DNA of 64,000 nucleotides from UBA6059 sp964351595 (GCA_964351595.1 CAYGOT010000008.1:42027-106026), one strand, 5' to 3'; numbered from the stretch's first letter, positions 17,614-26,427 are shown. The notes: generated by a model from the sequence alone, not told the origin. Made by a program: numbers and translations.

Positions 17614-18558
17614 ATGACTTTCACGCAATTACAATATGCCCTCGCGCTCCAAAAATTTCAAAACTTCAAGCGAGCTGCAGAGCACCTTTCCATTAGCCAA
17701 CCTGCGCTCAGCATACAGATTCAAAAGTTGGAAGAGTCTGTGGGCATCAAGCTATTCAATAGAAATACCACACCCCTTGAAGCGACCAGTGATGGCCAGC
17801 TCTTCCTCATCAGGGCTCAGGATATTGTCAACAACGCCCGACAGCTTGAAAACTTTGCATCCGAGCTATCCGAAGACTTCACCGGCGAACTCAATATTGG
17901 AGTGATCCCGACATTGGCGCCATTCCTTATTCCGCTGTTTAGCAAGACATTACAGGCAGACTTCCCCAACATTCAGCTGATATTCCGCGAGCAGATCACC
18001 GAACATGTCGTCAACAATGTGCGCACCGGGGAGCTCGACGTAGGCTTGATTTCTACACCCATTCAAGTATATGGCATCCAGTCCATCCCCTTGTTTTATG
18101 AGCGATTCTATGTCTATGCATCACATGAGCAGACCGATGACTCACCGGATATTCGGTTGGAAGATATCAACTACGCCGAGCTCTGGCTACTGGATGAGGG
18201 TAACTGCTTCCGTGATCAGGTCAATGACTTCTGCGATCTGAAATCAATCCTCAAAGGCAAGAAATTTATCTACCATAGCAACTCCATCGATGCACTGATC
18301 CGTATGGTTGACACACACGGGGGGATGACCATCCTACCGGAATTGACCACCCTCAGCCTATCGGAATATCAAGAGGAGAACCTAAAAACCATCAGCGGCA
18401 CTCCTAAGGCCCGTGAGATCGGCATGATCGTCACCCACAACTATGGTAAGGCCCGCTATATAAAGCTGATCGAGGAGTACATCAAGTCCAATATCCCTCA
18501 TCACATGCTCTCAGGAGACAACTATGATGTGGTCGATCCCCATATTGCGATGGATTGA
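17614..18558 (+). CDS. oxyR: OxyR-type LysR-family peroxide sensor
   Basis: A 314-residue LysR regulator with an N-terminal winged helix-turn-helix (FKRAAEHLSISQPALSIQIQKLEESVGIKLFNR, about residues 18-50) and a periplasmic-binding-protein-like sensor domain. The sensor contains GNCFRDQVNDFC, giving Cys198 and Cys207 nine residues apart, the same spacing as the redox pair Cys199/Cys208 of E. coli OxyR. Peroxide should oxidise the pair to a disulfide and switch on antioxidant genes. It is divergent from the ankyrin gene, a typical LysR arrangement in which the regulator controls both sides. Confidence 0.92.
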   Translation: MTFTQLQYALALQKFQNFKRAAEHLSISQPALSIQIQKLEESVGIKLFNRNTTPLEATSDGQLFLIRAQDIVNNARQLENFASELSEDFTGELNIGVIPTLAPFLIPLFSKTLQADFPNIQLIFREQITEHVVNNVRTGELDVGLISTPIQVYGIQSIPLFYERFYVYASHEQTDDSPDIRLEDINYAELWLLDEGNCFRDQVNDFCDLKSILKGKKFIYHSNSIDALIRMVDTHGGMTILPELTTLSLSEYQEENLKTISGTPKAREIGMIVTHNYGKARYIKLIEEYIKSNIPHHMLSGDNYDVVDPHIAMD

Positions 18559-18586
18559 TCACAATTAACCAAAGAACAAATTTTGC

Positions 18587-18607
18587 GTACACATTTGTGT
18601 ACATTTG
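18587..18607 (+). promoter_or_regulatory. yefM-yoeB operator overlapping its promoter
   Basis: GTACACATTTGTGTAC (18587-18602) is a perfect inverted repeat of 7-base arms around TT. It contains the core TGTACA (18598-18603), the same hexamer found in the E. coli yefM-yoeB operator. The -7 element TACATTTG (18600-18607) overlaps its right end, so bound YefM would block transcription. Confidence 0.6.
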
Positions 18608-18625
18608 GCAAAAGATATAAACTAT

Positions 18626-18883
18626 ATGAATACCACTACCCTACGAGACTTAAGAGCGAATATGAAAGCTCATTTTGACAAACTCGAAGAGAATCAAGAT
18701 ATTCTACTAGTGCCCAGAAGCGGCAATAAAGAAGCAATGGTGGTAATGACGCTTTCGGAATACAACAGCATGAAAGAAACTGAATACCTCCTGTCGTCTC
18801 CTGAGAATGTCAAGGTGATGGAGAAAGCGAAGAGAGAACTGGATGGCGATCAGACTGTAGCCTTTGACCTTTCTGATAAGTGA
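18626..18883 (+). CDS. yefM: YefM/Phd-family antitoxin
   Basis: An 85-residue protein, MNTTTLRDLRANMKAHFDKLEENQDILLVPRSGNKEAMVVMTLSEYNSM..., matching the Phd/YefM fold that binds DNA with its N-terminal half and wraps the toxin with its C-terminal tail. I chose the ATG at 18626; a TTG at 18605 is inside the -7 element and is unlikely. Its stop TGA overlaps the GTG start of yoeB by four bases. It should repress the operon through the palindrome just upstream. Confidence 0.9.
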   Translation: MNTTTLRDLRANMKAHFDKLEENQDILLVPRSGNKEAMVVMTLSEYNSMKETEYLLSSPENVKVMEKAKRELDGDQTVAFDLSDK

Positions 18884-19155
18884 ATATTCTCTTTTCGAAG
18901 ACAGCCTGGGCACAATATCTGGATTGGCAAGAAGAAGACGAGCAGATAATCCTGAGAATTCATCAACTACTCAAAACAATTGCGCGAGAACCCTTTAAAG
19001 GATTAGGCAAACCAGAACCACTTCGTCAGAGTCTGAAAGGGTACTGGTCAAGACGTATCAACTCAGAGCACCGATTGGTTTATAGAATAGTAGGTAAAGT
19101 CGGAGAAGGACAGAGAGTTGAAGTGCTGACCTGTCGATATCACTACAGAAAGTAG
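18880..19155 (+). CDS. yoeB: YoeB-family mRNA interferase toxin
   Basis: A 91-residue RelE-superfamily toxin that cuts mRNA in the ribosomal A site. The family pattern is complete: AWAQYLDWQEEDEQIILRIHQLL, REPFKGLGKPEPLRQSLKGYWSRRI, EHRLVYRIV and the C-terminal CRYHYRK; Glu in KPEPL, Arg in SRRI and the His-Tyr end are the expected active-site residues. The insertion GKVGEGQRVEV before the last strand is slightly longer than usual. It is translated from a GTG overlapping the antitoxin stop. Confidence 0.92.
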   Translation: MNILFSKTAWAQYLDWQEEDEQIILRIHQLLKTIAREPFKGLGKPEPLRQSLKGYWSRRINSEHRLVYRIVGKVGEGQRVEVLTCRYHYRK

Positions 19156-19158
19156 TTG

Positions 19159-19848
19159 TTACTCCACGCACTCCACCACCTCACCGCTATCACTAGCTGC
19201 GATCTCAGGGCTGAGGTAAGGGATGCCGAGGTTCATACCTCGCAGGATTAACGCGAGCGCCATGACTACTACGAACGATGGGATGGCCTTCTGCACCTGG
19301 AGTTTGAATTTTGCCGGTAGGATATAGCTAGAGTAGGCCGCAAAAAGCATCATCGGTAGCGTACCCAGCCCAAAGAGCACCATGAACTGCATGCCCAGGA
19401 TCGGCTCGCCAGTGGCTAATGCACCAGCGACAGCCATGTAGACCAAGCCGCAGGGCAGGAAGCCATTCATGATGCCAATTAAAAAGGAGAAGGAGAGGCC
19501 CCTCTTTCGAAAAAGTGGGATGATCCTCGCCTTAACCTTATTGGGGAACGAATAAAAAAACTTCCATTTGAAGATCCTTGGAAATACCAGTCCTACCAAG
19601 AGCGCAACACCCAGCACTATCGACAGCCCGTGTTGGAAACCTGTCAAAAAAATGCCCTTCCCTAATAACCCCAGAATACCGCCGATTAATGCATAGGACA
19701 TGATCCGGCCCATGTTATACATGAGTCTGCCGCCTAGTATGGACAATTCGTGATAGCCCGTTTTTGGCAGGCTAAATGCCAATGGCCCACACATGCCCAG
19801 ACAGTGAAAGCTACCTAGCAGTCCCAGTATGAACGCTGAGTACAGCAC
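19159..19848 (-). CDS. SafE/UreH_2-like membrane protein of the cbb3 oxidase cluster
   Basis: A 229-residue protein with six to seven membrane helices. It has the paired signatures GLLGSFHCLGMCGPLAFSLP at the N-terminus and NGFLPCGLVYMAVAGAL in the middle, typical of the TauE/SafE-annotated UreH_2 family related to the CcdA/DsbD transmembrane domain. In Bacteroidota it regularly ends the cco cluster and is thought to help copper delivery or cytochrome maturation; the two Cys-containing motifs fit metal or thiol chemistry. It overlaps ccoH by one base, so it is the last gene of the operon. Confidence 0.8.
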   Translation of the reverse strand: MLYSAFILGLLGSFHCLGMCGPLAFSLPKTGYHELSILGGRLMYNMGRIMSYALIGGILGLLGKGIFLTGFQHGLSIVLGVALLVGLVFPRIFKWKFFYSFPNKVKARIIPLFRKRGLSFSFLIGIMNGFLPCGLVYMAVAGALATGEPILGMQFMVLFGLGTLPMMLFAAYSSYILPAKFKLQVQKAIPSFVVVMALALILRGMNLGIPYLSPEIAASDSGEVVECVE

Positions 19849-20285
19849 TACAGTACCAGGGTCTGCTCGTCATAGTAACCCTTGCCATCAGCACTCCAAG
19901 ACACCTTCACTTTCCAAAGGCCGGGTATCGCTTCGCTGAGATCAAGCAATTGAGCGCCCCCTCCGTCAGGATTGACCGCCACTTTGAAGTCCAGGTTTCC
20001 ATTAGAAGGTCTGAAAAAATGGATCTCTCCTTGCAGCCTAACCTTGCTACCTATCGGAAACTGGATGGATGCTCTCCGGTCTTCAGACAAATATCTGATC
20101 GCCAGTGGCTGCTCTAGTTTTTTGAAGTTTTCGATTTTGGTGATCTGCGATTGATACTCTATCTCCTTTTGATAGTAATCCTCCGATACAAGGTAAAAGT
20201 CCTGTCGAACACTTACCACTACCAGTGAGATGATGATTGCCGCAAATACTGCAAACGAAATGAAAATCTTTGTTCCCCAATTCAT
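19848..20285 (-). CDS. ccoH: FixH/CcoH cbb3 oxidase assembly protein
   Basis: A 145-residue protein with one N-terminal membrane helix (KIFISFAVFAAIIISLVVVSV) followed by DFYLVSEDYYQKEIEYQSQI, the hallmark of FixH, and a small beta-rich periplasmic domain ending SWSADGKGYYDEQTLVL. CcoH stabilises assembly intermediates of the cbb3 oxidase. It lies between ccoG (four-base gap) and the SafE-like gene (one-base overlap). Confidence 0.88.
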   Translation of the reverse strand: MNWGTKIFISFAVFAAIIISLVVVSVRQDFYLVSEDYYQKEIEYQSQITKIENFKKLEQPLAIRYLSEDRRASIQFPIGSKVRLQGEIHFFRPSNGNLDFKVAVNPDGGGAQLLDLSEAIPGLWKVKVSWSADGKGYYDEQTLVL

Positions 20286-20289
20286 GACT

Positions 20290-21699
20290 TTAGTTCGTTA
20301 TAGGTCCTAAAAAATTTGTTTTGATTTCATCAATCAATTGATCGTCTTTATACAGCTCTATGACCAGCTTGGTCGTGACACCTGTGATTACCTCTTTCGG
20401 CAGCTCGATAAAGTAGACGCTCTCCATATTACCGGTTGCCGGTACTACCACGGCCTGTTCACCCACTCTCTTGATGGTACCATCCGCTTGATCCTTGAGT
20501 CTCAGATCCAGATGGACATCATCAAATGTCTTGTTGATAAACTGGATATTGTAAAGGTTGCTGATACGGTTGTTCTCCTGCTCCTGGTAGAGCATTCCGG
20601 GTACGCGCATGATAGTGGCCTCCACATCCGTGCGCGTAACCAGCAGAAAGGAGAATAGCCCAAGTAATGCTGCCAACACCACCGAATAAGCCGCCATTCT
20701 GGGAGTGAACCTGGTCTTGATTTGCTCTTTGATTCCGTTGTAGGAGGCGTACCTGATCAGGCCTTTCGGCTTATCAATCTTGGTCATCACATCATCGCAG
20801 GCGTCTATACAAGCAGTACAGTTGACACACTCCAGTTGAGTGCCGTTACGGATATCTATTCCGGTAGGACATGCATGCACGCAAAGCTTACAGTCAATGC
20901 AGTCTCCTTTCTCTTCTGCGGGGGCACTCTTCTTTAATTTACCTCTGGGCTCTCCACGCAACCAGTCGTAAGCCACCACGATGGATTCCTTGTCGAGAAG
21001 TACGCCCTGCAACCTACCGTAAGGGCACACGGCAATGCATGCCTGCTCCCTGAAATAGCTAAACACCCAATAGAAAACTCCAGTAAAAGCGATCAAGCCC
21101 AGGAAACCTGTCATATGCTCCGTAGGTGACTGAGTGACTATCTCCTTCACCTGATCGATACCGATCAGATAGGCCATCAGCGTATGTGCGATCAGGACAG
21201 AAATGGCAATGAATATACCATGCTTAGTGGCCCGCTTGATGATCTTATCCTTATTCCAAGGCATCTTATCAAGCCTCCGCTGTTTGTTGGCATCCCCTTC
21301 GATCCAGTACTCGATCTTGCGAAAGACCATCTCCATGAAGAGGGTCTGTGGGCATGCCCAGCCGCACCATATCCTCCCAAAAACTACCGTAAAAAGGATA
21401 ATGAATACAAACAAGGCGATCATACCAATACCCAGGATATGAAAATCCTGCGGCCAGAATGGAACTCCAAACAATATAAACTTCCGCTCAAATACGTTGA
21501 AGAGAAACATTGGATTTCCATTCCAGCTAAGGAATGGTCCTGTGAATAATAACGAAAGCAGGATTATCGTGACGATAATCCTGGCATTGTGGAATGAGCC
21601 GGACGGCTTTTTTGGATAAACCCAGATCCTATTTCCCTCCTTGTCTACAGTCCCGATGGTGTCACGGAACTCCTCATCAAATTCATATAGGTTCTCCAT
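20290..21699 (-). CDS. ccoG: CcoG (FixG/RdxA) iron-sulfur membrane protein
   Basis: A 469-residue membrane protein needed for cbb3 oxidase maturation, with Cu(II) reduction before copper insertion being the proposed role. It has the FixG motif CGWACPQTLFMEMVFRKIE after the second membrane helix, then two ferredoxin-like clusters in GDCIDCKLCVHACPTGIDIR and CVNCTACIDACDDVM, giving eight cysteines for two 4Fe-4S centres. A C-terminal Ig-like periplasmic domain (about 370-469) follows the last helix. It begins 15 bases after ccoP. Confidence 0.95.
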   Translation of the reverse strand: MENLYEFDEEFRDTIGTVDKEGNRIWVYPKKPSGSFHNARIIVTIILLSLLFTGPFLSWNGNPMFLFNVFERKFILFGVPFWPQDFHILGIGMIALFVFIILFTVVFGRIWCGWACPQTLFMEMVFRKIEYWIEGDANKQRRLDKMPWNKDKIIKRATKHGIFIAISVLIAHTLMAYLIGIDQVKEIVTQSPTEHMTGFLGLIAFTGVFYWVFSYFREQACIAVCPYGRLQGVLLDKESIVVAYDWLRGEPRGKLKKSAPAEEKGDCIDCKLCVHACPTGIDIRNGTQLECVNCTACIDACDDVMTKIDKPKGLIRYASYNGIKEQIKTRFTPRMAAYSVVLAALLGLFSFLLVTRTDVEATIMRVPGMLYQEQENNRISNLYNIQFINKTFDDVHLDLRLKDQADGTIKRVGEQAVVVPATGNMESVYFIELPKEVITGVTTKLVIELYKDDQLIDEIKTNFLGPITN

Positions 21700-21714
21700 A
21701 AATTGGCGCCTGCT

Positions 21715-22659
21715 CTAATTATTGGCTTGTACTTCCGTAGATGCTTCTTCTGTCGACGCTTCACCAGCCGGGGCTGCCGCAGGTTCATACAGATCCCCCT
21801 GAGGCTCCTTACCATTGGCCGGGGTGGTACCCTGGAACGTAAGGATGTAGCTTGAGACATCTCTCATATCTGCGGGGCTTAGTTGATCCTGCCAAGCGAT
21901 CATACCTTTTTCGGGTACGCCGTACTTCACTACTCTGAAGATATCTTGCATTGATCCACCGTGTATCCAGTACTTATCAGTAAAGTTTGGCCCTACTAAG
22001 CCGCCTCCATCGTTCTGATGGCATACAGCACAGTTGCGCTCATAGAGTTTTTGTCCATTGGCAAGATGTCCCGGATCATCACTGAACTCTACTGTGGACT
22101 CATCTATGCTCTCTGTAGATGCCACCTGGCGTGCTTCTACAGCCGCTCTCGCCTCGGCAAGCTCCATCTGATACTCCTCCTCTTGCAGGGGCATGGTACC
22201 AGTCACGTGATAGACGATCAGATAAACAACACTCCAAGCGATCGTAAAGTAGAAAAGCCATTTCCACCACGGTGGTAGATGGTTGTCCAGCTCTCGGATA
22301 CCATCATATTCATGATCGAGGAGAATGGTTCTTTCCTTTTCGATAGGCACTGCATCTGTCATTGTCTTGTTGAAACTGGACCAGAAGCTAGGCTCGGCCT
22401 CAACAGCTACGCCTGCCTTCTCCTTGTCTTTGTTGACAATAACTTTGAGAACGGTGAGTGTATAGATGGCTACCATCAGCACCAGAACGGAGACTACTAG
22501 TGCAAGTCCCAGTACGAAAAGGATCAGCAAGTCCTGCTCGGTCGCTCGCTCAAAAAACGACGGCTCTGCTTCCTGTGCCTGTGCCAAAACAGGGGCTGTA
22601 AAAAATGCCGCCAATGTGAACAACCCCTTCTTAAGTATATTTAGATTCAACTTTTTCAT
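21715..22659 (-). CDS. ccoP: Cytochrome cbb3 oxidase subunit CcoP, mono-haem
   Basis: A 314-residue protein that should pass electrons to the oxidase core. An N-terminal signal-like segment (ending VLAQAQ) and membrane helix (LLILFVLGLALVVSVLVLMVAIYTL) precede the canonical CcoP start DGIRELDNHLPPWWKWLFYFTIAWSVVYLI. The cytochrome c domain has one haem motif, CAVCHQ, with a distal Met in GMIAWQDQL. Proteobacterial CcoP has two haems; only one CxxCH is present here. The tail is rich in Ala, Glu and Thr. It overlaps ccoQ by four bases. Confidence 0.92.
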   Translation of the reverse strand: MKKLNLNILKKGLFTLAAFFTAPVLAQAQEAEPSFFERATEQDLLILFVLGLALVVSVLVLMVAIYTLTVLKVIVNKDKEKAGVAVEAEPSFWSSFNKTMTDAVPIEKERTILLDHEYDGIRELDNHLPPWWKWLFYFTIAWSVVYLIVYHVTGTMPLQEEEYQMELAEARAAVEARQVASTESIDESTVEFSDDPGHLANGQKLYERNCAVCHQNDGGGLVGPNFTDKYWIHGGSMQDIFRVVKYGVPEKGMIAWQDQLSPADMRDVSSYILTFQGTTPANGKEPQGDLYEPAAAPAGEASTEEASTEVQANN

Positions 22660-22853
22660 TTTCCTGATTCGGTTTGTTGGTCATCGATTTGATCATCTGA
22701 GTTCAGTGGAATGTTCTCCATGTACCCGATGTAACTCTTATCAGTTCTGAAGACCCACCAGAGCAGGCCGACAAAGAACGAGAAGAATATGATCAGTGAT
22801 ATCACCGGCCATAACTCTACATTCTCGATTCCTCTTAATACTTCTTTATACAT
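22656..22853 (-). CDS. ccoQ: Small subunit CcoQ-like protein
   Basis: A 65-residue protein with one membrane helix (WPVISLIIFFSFFVGLLWWVF) and a charged cytoplasmic tail with TDKSYIGYMENIPLNSDD, the pattern of Bacteroidota CcoQ. It sits between ccoNO and ccoP, overlapping ccoP by four bases and lying seven bases after ccoNO. CcoQ stabilises the oxidase complex. The assignment rests on position and topology. Confidence 0.85.
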   Translation of the reverse strand: MYKEVLRGIENVELWPVISLIIFFSFFVGLLWWVFRTDKSYIGYMENIPLNSDDQIDDQQTESGK

Positions 22854-22860
22854 GATAAGA

Positions 22861-24984
22861 TCAGTTAGCAGCTACGTCCTTAGCCTTTATATCAATACCC
22901 AGTCGTTGCAAATAAGCAATCAAAGCTACGATCTCCGCTTCCTTAGGCGTACCGATACCGTCTCCTCGTAGGCTCTTGGCAATAGCCTCGGCCTGAGCGT
23001 CGAGCTCATCATTGGCACGTGCCTCATAACCCTCCTCGTAGGGTACCCCCAATGAGCGCAGTGTACTAATCTTAGGGCCGGTATCGTCCTTATCGATCAT
23101 TTGTGTCATTAGCCATGGATATGGGGGCATGATTGATCCAGGCGACATGGACCTTGGATCAAGCATGTGGTGGTAGTGCCATGAATCAGGATACTTCCCA
23201 CCTTCGCGATGCAAATCCGGACCCGTACGCTTAGAGCCCCATAGGAATGGGTGGTCATACACGAATTCACCGGCTTTAGAGTATTCACCATAGCGCTGGG
23301 TCTCTGACCTGAATGGTCGGATCATCTGCGAATGGCACGTGTTACAGCCCTCTCTGATATAGATATCCCTACCGTGAAGTTCTAAAGGTGAATAAGGTTT
23401 CACGGAGCTGATAGTTGGCACATTAGACTTAATGAGGAAGGTCGGAATCATCTCAACAGCCCCGCCAATCAAGATAGCCACCAAGGCTAGTCCGGTAAAT
23501 ATCACTGGCTTACGCTCAAGTTTGTGATGCCATCCCCCCCCTTCGATTTCTACATTCTTTTCGAGTGCGGGTGCCTCAGCGGATTCGTTGGCAATGAACG
23601 ATCCTGCGGCAGCCGTCTTCATCAGGTTGTACACCATGATGAACATACCCGCGAAATACATCAAGCCACCTACAGACCTTAGAATGTACATTGGAATGAT
23701 TTGGGTAACTGTCTCTAAGAAGTTGGGGTACAATAAGAACCCGTCAGCAGTGAACTGCTTCCACATCAGCGACTGGGTAATACCTGCCCAATACAAGGGC
23801 AATGCATAGAAAATAATACCCAGCGTACCTACCCAGAAGTGTACGTTGGCCAACTTGGTAGAGTAGAGCTTAGTATCCCACATCTTAGGCACGAGCCAAT
23901 ACATCATTCCAAAGGTCAGGAAGCCATTCCAGCCAAGACCGCCGATGTGTACGTGTGCGATAATCCAGTCCGTAAAGTGTGCTATTGCATTCACATTTTT
24001 CAGTGACAACATAGGTCCTTCAAAAGTGCTCATGCCATAAGCTGTCACGGCCACCACCATAAACTTGAGCACCGGATCTTCGCGAACCCTATCCCAAGCT
24101 CCACGAAGTGTCAGCAGACCATTGAGCATACCACCCCAAGAAGGGGCCAGGAGCATAAGCGAGAATACAACGCCTATTGACTGGGCCCAGTCGGGAAGAG
24201 AGGTATACAGCAAGTGGTGAGGACCTGCCCATATATAGAGAAAGATGAGCGACCAGAAGTGGATAATAGAAAGCTTGTATGAGAATACCGGCCTGTTAGC
24301 AGCTTTAGGCAAGAAGTAGTACATCAAACCTAAAAAGGGTGTAGTCAGGAAGAATGCCACTGCGTTGTGGCCATACCACCACTGAACTAGAGCATCTTGA
24401 ACCCCGGCATAAGCAGAGTAGCTCTTCATGAAGCTTACGGGCAGTGCAAATGAGTTGACAATGTGTAGCACTGCAACAGTCACGAAAGTGGCAATGTAAA
24501 ACCACACCGCCACATACATGTGCCGCTCACGGCGCTTGATGATAGTGCCAATCATGTTAATACCAAAGACCACCCAAATCAGGGTTATCGCGATATCGAT
24601 GGGCCACTCAAGTTCTGCGTATTCCTTAGAGCTAGTGTATCCAAGTGGTAAAGTGATTGCTGCTGCAACTATGATCAGCTGCCAGCCCCAGAAGTGAATC
24701 CAGCTCAGCATATCATTGAACAATCGTGCCTTCATCAGGCGCTGCAGGGAGTAATAAACACCCGCAAAAATGGCATTCCCGACGAATGCAAAGATCACCG
24801 CATTAGTGTGCAGAGGTCTAAGCCTCCCAAACGTGGTGTACTGCAGTCCAAAGCTGAGCTCGGGATAGTATAGCTGAATAGCGATAATCAATCCGACCAG
24901 CATGCCTACAATACCGAACACGACAGAGGCGATCATGAAATACTTCACGATCTTATTGTCATACTCAAATTTCTCTAAGGCCAT
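22861..24984 (-). CDS. ccoN: Fused CcoN-CcoO catalytic subunit of cytochrome cbb3 oxidase
   Basis: One 707-residue chain joins the haem-copper subunit CcoN (about 1-480) to the mono-haem cytochrome c subunit CcoO (about 500-707). CcoN shows RPLHTNAVIFAF, WWYGHNAVAFFL, GPHHLLYTSLPDW and HFTDWIIAHVHIGGLGW, containing the histidines expected for haem b, CuB and haem b3. CcoO has a membrane anchor (VIFTGLALVAILIGGAVEM) and the haem motif CNTCHSQMIRPF. The complex reduces oxygen to water with high affinity and pumps protons. The fusion is usual in Bacteroidota. It is the first gene of the ccoNO-Q-P-G-H-safE operon. Confidence 0.96.
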   Translation of the reverse strand: MALEKFEYDNKIVKYFMIASVVFGIVGMLVGLIIAIQLYYPELSFGLQYTTFGRLRPLHTNAVIFAFVGNAIFAGVYYSLQRLMKARLFNDMLSWIHFWGWQLIIVAAAITLPLGYTSSKEYAELEWPIDIAITLIWVVFGINMIGTIIKRRERHMYVAVWFYIATFVTVAVLHIVNSFALPVSFMKSYSAYAGVQDALVQWWYGHNAVAFFLTTPFLGLMYYFLPKAANRPVFSYKLSIIHFWSLIFLYIWAGPHHLLYTSLPDWAQSIGVVFSLMLLAPSWGGMLNGLLTLRGAWDRVREDPVLKFMVVAVTAYGMSTFEGPMLSLKNVNAIAHFTDWIIAHVHIGGLGWNGFLTFGMMYWLVPKMWDTKLYSTKLANVHFWVGTLGIIFYALPLYWAGITQSLMWKQFTADGFLLYPNFLETVTQIIPMYILRSVGGLMYFAGMFIMVYNLMKTAAAGSFIANESAEAPALEKNVEIEGGGWHHKLERKPVIFTGLALVAILIGGAVEMIPTFLIKSNVPTISSVKPYSPLELHGRDIYIREGCNTCHSQMIRPFRSETQRYGEYSKAGEFVYDHPFLWGSKRTGPDLHREGGKYPDSWHYHHMLDPRSMSPGSIMPPYPWLMTQMIDKDDTGPKISTLRSLGVPYEEGYEARANDELDAQAEAIAKSLRGDGIGTPKEAEIVALIAYLQRLGIDIKAKDVAAN

Positions 24985-25067
24985 AATAGTTGTAAATTTT
25001 AGTAATTAAGTCGCGCTAAAGTAAAGTGTATGTGTAGGGGGTAAAATGACGCATTTTGAAGCAAAGA

Positions 25068-25081
25068 CTGACATTAATCAG
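25068..25081. promoter_or_regulatory. FNR/CRP-type palindrome upstream of ccoNO
   Basis: CTGACATTAATCAG resembles the FNR consensus TTGAT-N4-ATCAA in its inner bases (TGA and ATCA around a 4-base spacer). It lies 84 bases before the ccoNO start. A near copy, CTGATATTGATCAG, precedes ccoI. Both share CTGAY-ATTR-ATCAG. Confidence 0.5.
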
Positions 25082-25206
25082 TTTTCTGATTTTTTAGTCT
25101 CTTTTGTCGAAATGTCTTAGCTTCATCGTTAGACTATAAGGTGACCCAACGAGCCCGCTGTTATTGTTTACAGGCACATGGCCAGTTTTAGTTTGTTCCC
25201 GATCCG

Positions 25207-26427
25207 ATGATGAGAACCCTCTTTCTTATACTTTTTCTAGTACTACACTTTGCAGATGTGGTAGCTCAGCAGAGCTTTGCACTCCGGCCTGGCTCCAGGA
25301 AAATGGAGATGAGTTTCGAACGTCACAATAACCTGGTCATCATTCCAATTACGCTTAATGATCAGATCACGCTTAGGTTCATTCTGGATACAGGCGTGCA
25401 AAATGCTATCCTCACTGAAAAGGGCTATGCCGATCTACTTGGACTACATTACGATAGGAAGATCAACCTGGCAGGCCCTGGGGCTATCGATTCGGTAAAT
25501 GCTCTGGTGGTCAAAGACATCAAGCTCAACCTACCGGGAATAGTAGGCGAACATCAGTCACTGCTGGTACTGGAAAAAGATTACCTCAACCTGCGAAACA
25601 ATCTTGGTGCGGAGGTTTATGGCATCATTGGCTATGGGATTTTCAGTCGTTTTGTAGTTGAGATTAACTATGATGAAAACAAGCTCATTTTCTATGAGCC
25701 GCACTATTTCACTCCCAAGAAATATTACAAAGTATTGCCGCTATCAATAGAAGGCACCAAGCCCTACATCCAGGTTCCTATCACTCAAACCAACGGTAAG
25801 AAAGTGAACACAAAGCTCATGGTCGATACTGGAGCGAGTCACGCAGTATTGCTGGAAGAGGGTACAGATCCTGATCTCGTCCTACCGGAAAAAGTGCTCC
25901 GAACTTCACTCGGCCGAGGGCTTGGTGGTGAGATCGCCGGGGATGTTGGCAGACTTAAAACTATCAAACTAGACAAATTTGTCTTCAAAGATGTGTTAGC
26001 CAGCTATCCCGAAGATGGCGCTTATAAAAGAAAAAGTGATGATGGAAGAAACGGTACTTTGGGAGGTGAAATATTGACCCGATTCAATCCGGTCATCGAC
26101 TACTTCGAAAACAAGCTTTACTTGCGCAAAAGTGAGGAGCACCGCAAAACCTTCGAGCATGACATGTCGGGCCTGGAGTTTACTGCTGTTGGGAAAGAAC
26201 TCGACCAGATACTGGTGACCAAAGTGCGTCCTGATACACCATCATTTAGGGTAGGGATGAAAAAAGGTGATCTCATTACTCATGTCAATGGCAACCGTGT
26301 AGGTTCGACTAACTTCAACTTCATAAATACCTTATTTCGACTTAAGCCAGGCAAAAAGGTCAAACTCAAAGTACTGAGAGGAGAAGAAGAACTTCGCATT
26401 GACTTCAAGCTCGAGCGGATGATTTAA
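25207..26427 (+). CDS. Retropepsin-like aspartyl protease with C-terminal PDZ domain
   Basis: A 406-residue exported protein: signal peptide MMRTLFLILFLVLHFADVVAQ, then two retropepsin-like halves with FILDTGVQNAIL (DTG at 61-63) and LMVDTGASHAVLL (DTG at 207-209), and a PDZ domain from about 320 to 400 (VRPDTPSFRVGMKKGDLITHVNG). Two DTG motifs in one chain suggest it forms a pepsin-like active site without dimerising. Targets are unknown; the PDZ may bind C-termini. It faces away from ccoNO across 222 bases and is not evidently part of the oxidase system. Confidence 0.85.
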   Translation: MMRTLFLILFLVLHFADVVAQQSFALRPGSRKMEMSFERHNNLVIIPITLNDQITLRFILDTGVQNAILTEKGYADLLGLHYDRKINLAGPGAIDSVNALVVKDIKLNLPGIVGEHQSLLVLEKDYLNLRNNLGAEVYGIIGYGIFSRFVVEINYDENKLIFYEPHYFTPKKYYKVLPLSIEGTKPYIQVPITQTNGKKVNTKLMVDTGASHAVLLEEGTDPDLVLPEKVLRTSLGRGLGGEIAGDVGRLKTIKLDKFVFKDVLASYPEDGAYKRKSDDGRNGTLGGEILTRFNPVIDYFENKLYLRKSEEHRKTFEHDMSGLEFTAVGKELDQILVTKVRPDTPSFRVGMKKGDLITHVNGNRVGSTNFNFINTLFRLKPGKKVKLKVLRGEEELRIDFKLERMI

